A program made the position numbers and the translations under genes. Shown one piece after another: positions 16,000-20,529 of a DNA stretch of 20,529 bases. Every line of letters begins with the position of its first letter. The first letter of the stretch is position 1. The notes beneath the pieces were generated by a model, which was not told where the DNA came from, searched no databases, and worked only from the letters and a program-made list of their open reading frames with translations. Origin of the DNA: Kiritimatiellia bacterium (lineage in GTDB: Bacteria; Verrucomicrobiota; Kiritimatiellia; RFP12; UBA1067); assembly GCA_017648225.1 (NCBI GenBank), contig JAGCJE010000047.1, positions 1-20,529 on the forward strand, read 5' to 3'.

Positions 16000-17280
16000 C
16001 TACTTCCGCTCTATATTGGCGCCGAGAGCCTTCAGATTTTCCTCTACCGCCACATATCCGCGGTCGATCACTTTCGCATTGTTGATCGTGGAGAGGCCCT
16101 TCGCAGCGAGCGCGGCAATAACAAGCGCGATGCCAGCGCGGATATCGGGAGACGTGAAAGATCCCGCGTAAAGCTGCGACGGGCCTGTCACGACGACGCG
16201 GTGGGGATCGCACTGAACGATCTTAGCGCCCATCTGACGCAGGCTGTCGACGAAGTAAAGACGCGACTCGAACATTTTCTCGAAGAAGAGGCAGGTGCCT
16301 CGCGTCTGGGTCGCGAGAACGATCAGTACCGACATCATGTCCGACGGGAAAGCGGGCCAGGGACCGTCGGAAACAGACGGTATGACGTCGCCCAGATCAT
16401 AGCGCATTTTAAGACGCTTCTTCGGGATATATCTCAAAGTCTTCTCTTTAGCGTCGATCGTCCAGGTTACGCCGAAGCGCTTGAACGCTCCCTCCATTAC
16501 GGCGAAAGGCTCGGGGTCGATTCCCGTAAGCAGAATCTCGCCGCCGGTAACGGCGGCCGCCGCCACATACGAGCCCGCCTCGATATAATCACACCCGACA
16601 CGCGCCGTGCACTCCGCAAGAGTTTCAACCCCTTCGATGGAAATGAGATTGGTCCCCGCGCCTGTTATTTTAGCGCCCATCAGATTAAGCATATTCGCCA
16701 GATCGACAATATGCGGCTCGCACGCCGCGTTATAAATGACCGTTCTGCCCTTCGCGAGCACGCTCGCCATCAGAATATTCTCGGTGGCCATGACGCTCGC
16801 TTCGTCAAGAAGTATTCTCGCCCCCTTCAATTCTCCTTTGAAGCGAAGAGTCTTGCGGCCCGCGACAGCTTTGGCACCAAGGGCCTTGAAGCCCGCGAAA
16901 TGAGTATCCAGGCGCCTGTGCCCGATAGCGTCTCCGCCGGGAGGCGGCAACGACGCGCGCCCGACGCGCGCAAGCAAAGGCCCCGCAAAAAGGAAACTCG
17001 TCCTTATCTTCGAGGCGAGTTCTGCGGAAATTTTCGCGGTTTTAAGTTTCGGCGAAACGAGAGTAACCGTCCCTGCCTTAACGTCGCGCGTAACCTTCGT
17101 CCCGAACGAGCGCGCCGCATCCAGCATCGTGGACACATCGGAAATCGCGGGAACGTTCGTGAGCGTCACAGGCTCCGCCGTCAGAAGCGACGCGGCGATC
17201 ATCGGAAGAACGGCGTTTTTATTGCCGGGAACGGCGTGAACACCGCTGATCGTTTTACCGCCTTGTATTTTAAGTAACAT
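16000..17280 (-). CDS. murA: UDP-N-acetylglucosamine 1-carboxyvinyltransferase with Asp at the fosfomycin site
   Basis: First committed step of peptidoglycan synthesis: transfers enolpyruvate from PEP to UDP-GlcNAc in the cytoplasm. The 426-residue length is normal. GNKNAVLP (19-26) holds the conserved Lys-Asn pair, PGGDAIGHRRLDTH (114-127) is the active-site loop, and AFPSDMMSVL holds the late catalytic Asp. Residue 117, which aligns with the E. coli catalytic Cys115, is Asp (PGGD instead of PGGC). The same change occurs naturally in Chlamydia, Mycobacterium and Borrelia and prevents alkylation by fosfomycin. The other landmarks argue against an EPSP synthase or an inactive paralogue. The ATG at 17280 gives the family-typical start. 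The gene lies 36 bases after the ABC ATPase gene, last in a minus-strand unit. Confidence 0.95.
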   Translation of the reverse strand: MLLKIQGGKTISGVHAVPGNKNAVLPMIAASLLTAEPVTLTNVPAISDVSTMLDAARSFGTKVTRDVKAGTVTLVSPKLKTAKISAELASKIRTSFLFAGPLLARVGRASLPPPGGDAIGHRRLDTHFAGFKALGAKAVAGRKTLRFKGELKGARILLDEASVMATENILMASVLAKGRTVIYNAACEPHIVDLANMLNLMGAKITGAGTNLISIEGVETLAECTARVGCDYIEAGSYVAAAAVTGGEILLTGIDPEPFAVMEGAFKRFGVTWTIDAKEKTLRYIPKKRLKMRYDLGDVIPSVSDGPWPAFPSDMMSVLIVLATQTRGTCLFFEKMFESRLYFVDSLRQMGAKIVQCDPHRVVVTGPSQLYAGSFTSPDIRAGIALVIAALAAKGLSTINNAKVIDRGYVAVEENLKALGANIERK

Positions 17281-17316
17281 CTACCGAAACTTTCCTCTCT
17301 GATCAGATAAATAAAA

Positions 17317-18111
17317 TCACTTGAGCTCCATCCTCTTCGCCTCACGCACCAGCCCTTGGGAATAAGGATGCGACGGCGAATCGAAAAACGCAGCAGGATC
17401 GTCGGATGTCTCGACTACGCGACCGTCTTTCATCACAGCCAATTTTGTAGCCATCTGAGATACGACACCGAGATCGTGGGTGATCAGGAGCACACCGGAA
17501 TTAGCCTGGTGGAGATCGCGCATCAGACGGAGAACCTGAGCCTGGATCGTGACGTCGAGCGCAGTCGTCGGCTCGTCGGCGATAATAAGATCGGGGCCGA
17601 GCATAAGTCCCATCGCGATCATGACGCGCTGCTGCATACCGCCGGAAAGTTCATGCGGATAGGCCTTCGAACGGGTAAGAGGATCGGGAATTCCGACTTT
17701 AGCGAGCCATTCGAGGGCCATCGCCTCGGCCGCCTTTTTGGAAATTTTTTCGTGCAGAAGAATCGTCTCTACAAGTTGGGCGCCTATTCTGTGAAGCGGA
17801 GAAAGAGAACCCATAGGATCTTGAAAAATAACACCGATGCGTTTGCCGCGGATGGAGCGCAGCTGCGCGAGCGGCATCGAGAGCGTATCAACCCCATCAA
17901 GAAGAATCCGCCCTTTGGGATAAAATGCGGGAGGACTGGGCAAAAGACGGGCGACACTCATCGCGACGGTACTCTTTCCGCTGCCGGACTCGCCGACGAT
18001 GCCGAGAACCTGTCCGCGCTCCAGAGTAAGCGACACGTCAACGGCCGCAGGGGTTACCTCGCCCTCGTCATTGCGGTAGGATACGCTGAGATCATCTATT
18101 TCTAACAACAT
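17317..18111 (-). CDS. ABC transporter ATPase, Opp/Dpp-type, short C-terminus
   Basis: ATP-hydrolysing subunit of a peptide/nickel-type importer or a related exporter; membrane-associated. The 264 residues show Walker A GESGSGKS (40-47), Q-loop FQDPMGSLSP (97-106), signature LSGGMQQR (155-162), Walker B LIIADEP (175-181) and H-loop His212. FQDPMxSLxP and HPYSQGL are hallmarks of OppD/DppD. The protein ends just after HPYSQGLVREAKRMELK, so the C-terminal Cys-bearing oligopeptide region of about 50-60 residues is missing. No permease or binding protein is nearby. I chose the ATG at 18111, which gives the family-typical MLLEIDDLSVSY. An in-frame TTG at 18162 with a GGTGTGGA-like site is an alternative that adds 17 residues. 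Confidence 0.88.
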   Translation of the reverse strand: MLLEIDDLSVSYRNDEGEVTPAAVDVSLTLERGQVLGIVGESGSGKSTVAMSVARLLPSPPAFYPKGRILLDGVDTLSMPLAQLRSIRGKRIGVIFQDPMGSLSPLHRIGAQLVETILLHEKISKKAAEAMALEWLAKVGIPDPLTRSKAYPHELSGGMQQRVMIAMGLMLGPDLIIADEPTTALDVTIQAQVLRLMRDLHQANSGVLLITHDLGVVSQMATKLAVMKDGRVVETSDDPAAFFDSPSHPYSQGLVREAKRMELK

Positions 18112-18175
18112 CGCTTTTTCTCTTTCTGCAGCCTCGTGAATAAAAGACAGACCATTCTCCAATATTCCACACCGG

Positions 18176-18898
18176 TCAGGATATCCCCCCGTCGATACGA
18201 ATCACCTGTCTCGTAATGTAGGACGCTTCATCCGAAAGGAGATACCTAACGAGCGAAGCGACTTCGGCGGGCTTCGCAAATCGGCGCATGGGAATCGACT
18301 TTACGATTTGAGCCGCATCAAGCGACGCGGTCATCGCGGTTTCAACGAAACCGGGCGCTACGCAGTTCACGGTTATGCCACGAGGCGCGAGTTCCACGGC
18401 GAGGGATTTAGCAGCACCTATGAGCCCGGCTTTTGCCGCCGCGTAATTAGACTGGCCCGCGTTGCCGTTCACGCCCGAAATCGACGAAACGACGACAACG
18501 CGCCCGCGTACTCGTTGAAGCACCATCGGCATAACGAGCGGCTTCAGCACATTATAGAACGAATCGAGATCGGTACGGATTACGCGATCCCACTCGTCAC
18601 CCTCCATCGCCGGAAAGGAATTGTCGGCGACTATACCCGCATTAAGGACGACGCCGTAGAAAGCCCCAGTTTCCTCGACATAACCATTAAGCGCGGCAGC
18701 GGTCTCTTCGCGATTCGAGACATCGAAAAAGAGCACGTCGCCCGAAGCGCCGAGGGTTTTCAGTTCGGCTGCGGTCTCACGCGCCTCGTCGAGCGACTTT
18801 ACGCAATGCACAACCGGATCGTACCCCGCTTTCGCAAGGTCGACGGCGATTACGCGGCCGATGCCGCGGCTCGAACCTGTTACAAGGACTTTCTTCAT
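18176..18898 (-). CDS. SDR-family 3-oxoacyl-ACP reductase (FabG-like)
   Basis: NAD(P)H-dependent ketoreductase of the classical short-chain dehydrogenase family, cytoplasmic, 240 residues. The cofactor motif is TGSSRGIG (7-14), with NAG at 86-88. The catalytic Ser139, Tyr152 and Lys156 are spaced as in E. coli FabG (SSISGVNGNAGQSNYAAAK). The C-terminus YITRQVIRIDGGIS is typical of FabG relatives. It most resembles the FabG-like reductases of aryl-polyene-type pathways (HC.....EA pattern, YITRQVI ending), but this is from memory. No acyl carrier protein, ketosynthase or other fatty-acid gene is adjacent, so it may be either the housekeeping FabG or an accessory reductase. The ATG at 18898 follows the rsfS stop by seven bases. 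An upstream in-frame start would overlap rsfS and lacks homology. Confidence 0.88.
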   Translation of the reverse strand: MKKVLVTGSSRGIGRVIAVDLAKAGYDPVVHCVKSLDEARETAAELKTLGASGDVLFFDVSNREETAAALNGYVEETGAFYGVVLNAGIVADNSFPAMEGDEWDRVIRTDLDSFYNVLKPLVMPMVLQRVRGRVVVVSSISGVNGNAGQSNYAAAKAGLIGAAKSLAVELAPRGITVNCVAPGFVETAMTASLDAAQIVKSIPMRRFAKPAEVASLVRYLLSDEASYITRQVIRIDGGIS

Positions 18899-18905
18899 CC
18901 GGCGC

Positions 18906-19220
18906 TTAATTCCAAAGACGCTCGAGCGCGTAATAGGCACGGGCCTCTGGGGAAAATACATGGACGACGACATCAATATAGTCGACCACGATCCAGCCCG
19001 ATTCAGGATCGCCCGAAGTGCGATAGCTCTGAACGCCCGCGTTCTTCATTACGGCTTGAGTCTCGGCGATAAGCGCTTTAAGATGAGGAGCGGCGGCGCC
19101 TGTAGCGACAACGAAGAAATCGGCGAGCTGGGACTTGCCGCGCATGTCGTATACCTTGACGTCCGTACCTTTACGATCCTTAAGACCCTGTACGATTAAG
19201 TTAACTTGTTCTTCTCTCAT
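18906..19220 (-). CDS. rsfS: Ribosomal silencing factor RsfS
   Basis: Binds ribosomal protein uL14 and blocks joining of the two ribosomal subunits during nutrient limitation. The 104-residue length is normal for the Iojap/RsfS family. The core DVKVYDMRGKSQLADFFVVATG (about 20-41) and the ending GWIVVDYIDVVVHVFSPEARAYYALERLW are diagnostic. nadD, its usual partner, is not next to it; an SDR gene follows after seven bases. The ATG at 19220 has no Shine-Dalgarno, and an extended -10 box lies nine bases upstream, so a leaderless mRNA is likely. It heads the rsfS-SDR-ABC-murA unit and is divergent from metK. Confidence 0.95.
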   Translation of the reverse strand: MREEQVNLIVQGLKDRKGTDVKVYDMRGKSQLADFFVVATGAAAPHLKALIAETQAVMKNAGVQSYRTSGDPESGWIVVDYIDVVVHVFSPEARAYYALERLWN

Positions 19221-19224
19221 GATA

Positions 19225-19239
19225 TTGATATTATATCAA
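19225..19239. repeat. Perfect 15-bp palindrome between rsfS and metK
   Basis: Reads TTGATATTATATCAA, perfectly symmetric around the central T. It contains the -35 of metK (TTGATA) on the plus strand and the extended -10 of rsfS on the minus strand. It may be an operator, or simply the outcome of two overlapping promoters. Confidence 0.6.
19230..19238 (-). promoter_or_regulatory. Extended -10 element of rsfS
   Basis: Reverse strand reads TGATATAAT, preceded by AATT as at der. Nine bases separate it from the rsfS ATG, so the transcription start is 2-4 bases before the start codon. It overlaps the metK -35, so the two promoters probably exclude each other. Confidence 0.65.
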
Positions 19240-19258
19240 ATTGTGATATACTATTGCG

Positions 19259-19337
19259 AAAATCATTTCAGTCTGTGACCTTTTCGGCAATTCCGCTGAA
19301 AAGGTGTGACACAAGCTGAGTCTACAGGGAATGAAAA
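19259..19337 (+). ncRNA. Structured metK 5' leader, candidate SAM-responsive element
   Basis: An extended hairpin spans 19268-19319. The outer helix pairs UCAG (19268-19271) with CUGA (19316-19319) and UGUG (19274-19277) with CACA (19310-19313), joined by a U-G wobble and one C-A mismatch. After an asymmetric internal loop (A opposite UGUGA), CCUUUUC (19279-19285) pairs with GAAAAGG (19298-19304). The 12-base loop includes AUUCC (19290-19294), complementary to GGAAU (19328-19332), which overlaps the metK Shine-Dalgarno AGGGA; CUG can extend this to CAG with one bulge. That makes a possible pseudoknot covering the ribosome site. There is no U-tract, so control would act on translation. I do not recognise SAM-I, SAM-II, SAM-III or SAM/SAH consensus bases. 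Ligand binding is inference from the position before metK. Confidence 0.5.
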
Positions 19338-20528
19338 ATGAAAAAAATCGCACATAACCACGTTTTTACGTCGGAATCCGTTTCCGAAGGTCATCCCGAT
19401 AAAGTCGCCGACCAGATATCCGACGCTATCTTGGACGCCTGCATCAAAAAAGATCCCGACGCGCGAGTCGCTTGCGAAACATCCGTCGGGCCGAATGTAG
19501 TGATAAATCTCGGCGAAATTACGACCAGGGATTTTGCGACGATTAATGTCGAAAAAATTGCCCGCGATGTAGTTAAAAAGATCGGCTACACGATCCCCGA
19601 AGAGAATTTCGCAGCGGCAAATTTCAGCTATTTGAACTACCTCCACGGTCAATCGCCCGACATCGCACAAGGTGTAAACAGAAAGTCCAAGGAAAAACAG
19701 GGCGCCGGCGACCAGGGAATGATGTTCGGCTACGCTACGAACGAAACAAAGAGCCTGATGCCCGCTCCGATCGTCTACTCGCACGAGCTTCTTAAAATGT
19801 TCGCGCGCCTCAGGAAGAAGGATAAAAAATATTCCTGGCTCAGACCCGATTCAAAGAGTCAGCTTTCGGTAGTATACGAAAACGGCCGTCCCGTGGCGAT
19901 CGACACTGTCGTCATTTCGCACCAGACTACGGAAGAAGGCGCAACAAAGGCTCATTACGACGAGATTCGTCGTCTCGCCGAAGAATATCTCGCTAAAACG
20001 GCTCTTCTTACGCCGAAAACGAAATTCTTCATCAATCCGACAGGCAAATTCGTCGTCGGCGGACCGTGCGGGGACTCCGGTCTTACCGGCCGCAAAATCA
20101 TCGTCGACACCTACGGCGGAATGGCGGCCCACGGAGGCGGAGCTTTCTCAGGAAAGGATCCCTCGAAGGTCGACCGCTCGGCGGCGTACTACGCGAGATA
20201 CGCGGCGAAAAACATCGTTGCCGCCGGTCTTGCCGACCGTTGCCAAATTCAGGTCGCCTACGCGATCGGCATCGACAAACCGGTCAGCTTCTGCGTAAAA
20301 ACCTTTAAGACGAATCACGGCGTTACGAACGCTGAAATCGAGAAAATGCTCGCGAGCGGAAAAATCTTCGACTTCAGGCCCTACGCCCTCATCAAGGAAC
20401 TCGGACTTAAAAATCCGAAGGGCTGGAAGTACGTCGACACGGCCGCATACGGCCACTTCGGCAACACGAAATTCCCGTGGGAGAAGCTCGACAAGGTTGA
20501 CGCTCTGAAAAAATGGGCGAAGCGGTAA
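19338..20528 (+). CDS. metK: S-adenosylmethionine synthetase
   Basis: Makes S-adenosylmethionine from methionine and ATP; a cytoplasmic tetramer in the family. The 396 residues are complete and of normal length. SEGHPDKVADQISDAILD (17-34) holds the ATP-binding His and Asp, GAGDQGMMFGYA (122-133) is the ATP signature, GGPCGDSGLTGRKIIVDTYGG covers the active-site loop, and HGGGAFSGKDPSKVDRSAAYYARY is the P-loop-like motif. The ATG at 19338 has AGGGA seven bases upstream. The earlier ATG at 19331 is in another frame and stops after eight codons. The gene stands alone behind a structured leader; its stop is one base from the window end. Confidence 0.97.
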   Translation: MKKIAHNHVFTSESVSEGHPDKVADQISDAILDACIKKDPDARVACETSVGPNVVINLGEITTRDFATINVEKIARDVVKKIGYTIPEENFAAANFSYLNYLHGQSPDIAQGVNRKSKEKQGAGDQGMMFGYATNETKSLMPAPIVYSHELLKMFARLRKKDKKYSWLRPDSKSQLSVVYENGRPVAIDTVVISHQTTEEGATKAHYDEIRRLAEEYLAKTALLTPKTKFFINPTGKFVVGGPCGDSGLTGRKIIVDTYGGMAAHGGGAFSGKDPSKVDRSAAYYARYAAKNIVAAGLADRCQIQVAYAIGIDKPVSFCVKTFKTNHGVTNAEIEKMLASGKIFDFRPYALIKELGLKNPKGWKYVDTAAYGHFGNTKFPWEKLDKVDALKKWAKR

Positions 20529-20529
20529 A

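Larger units (their letters stand above)
19225..19252 (+). promoter_or_regulatory. metK promoter
   Basis: TTGATA at 19225-19230 and TATACT at 19247-19252, spaced by 16 bases, with TG at 19244-19245 forming an extended -10. The predicted start is near 19259, giving a leader of about 79 bases before metK. Confidence 0.7.

Noticed and set aside
18899..18976. N-terminal extension of the SDR gene
   Set aside because: The extra residues overlap the end of rsfS and do not resemble SDR sequences; the ATG at 18898 begins the family-typical MKKVLVTG.
19259..19337. SAM-I (S-box) riboswitch before metK
   Set aside because: The leader is only about 79 bases, with no four-way junction, no conserved S-box segments and no terminator hairpin with a U-tract.
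1..20529. CRISPR arrays, tRNA or rRNA genes, insertion sequences, prophage or toxin-antitoxin pairs
   Set aside because: No regularly spaced direct repeats, cloverleaf-like sequences, transposase motifs or terminal inverted repeats were seen on either strand.

Overview
The window is about 20.5 kb of chromosomal DNA, close to fully coding, with no tRNA, rRNA, CRISPR array or insertion sequence and no gene-free stretch over 300 bases. Gene content suggests an anaerobic, glycan-degrading member of the PVC superphylum, most likely Verrucomicrobiota/Kiritimatiellota. The grounds are two Tat-exported Gfo/Idh/MocA proteins, a secreted GH20 hexosaminidase, a MurA with Asp in place of the catalytic Cys, and a tgt-yajC pair. 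This assignment is inference; no 16S or other marker is present.

Layout. (1) Positions 1-3030, minus strand: the N-terminal part of the GTPase Der (cut by the window edge), a secreted GH20 beta-N-acetylhexosaminidase, and a small flavoprotein with an iron-sulfur-type Cys motif. (2) 3191-3787, plus strand: a lone metallo-beta-lactamase-fold hydrolase, convergent with the next block across a strong hairpin terminator. (3) 3885-13534, minus strand: tgt, yajC, a LysM protein with a degenerate L,D-transpeptidase tail, a short ComEC, an M18 aminopeptidase and three Gfo/Idh/MocA oxidoreductases (two exported, one cytoplasmic). (4) 13678-15993, plus strand: a membrane-anchored coiled-coil protein, an overlapping 54-residue lipoprotein and an RluA-type pseudouridine synthase. 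(5) 16000-19220, minus strand: rsfS, an SDR reductase, an orphan Opp/Dpp-type ABC ATPase and murA. (6) 19338-20528, plus strand: metK.

The GH20 enzyme and the Gfo/Idh/MocA set suggest extracytoplasmic sugar processing. Blocks 3-5 mix envelope biogenesis (YajC, LysM protein, MurA, lipoprotein) with RNA and ribosome housekeeping (Tgt, RluA, RsfS).

Three observations stand out. The metK leader folds into an extended hairpin whose loop can pair with the Shine-Dalgarno region, and I cannot match it to a known SAM riboswitch class. An extended -10 box (TGnTAtaaT type) recurs before at least six genes; at four of them it lies only 7-9 bases from an ATG that lacks a Shine-Dalgarno sequence, which implies leaderless mRNAs. 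The rsfS and metK promoters overlap within one perfect 15-bp palindrome.
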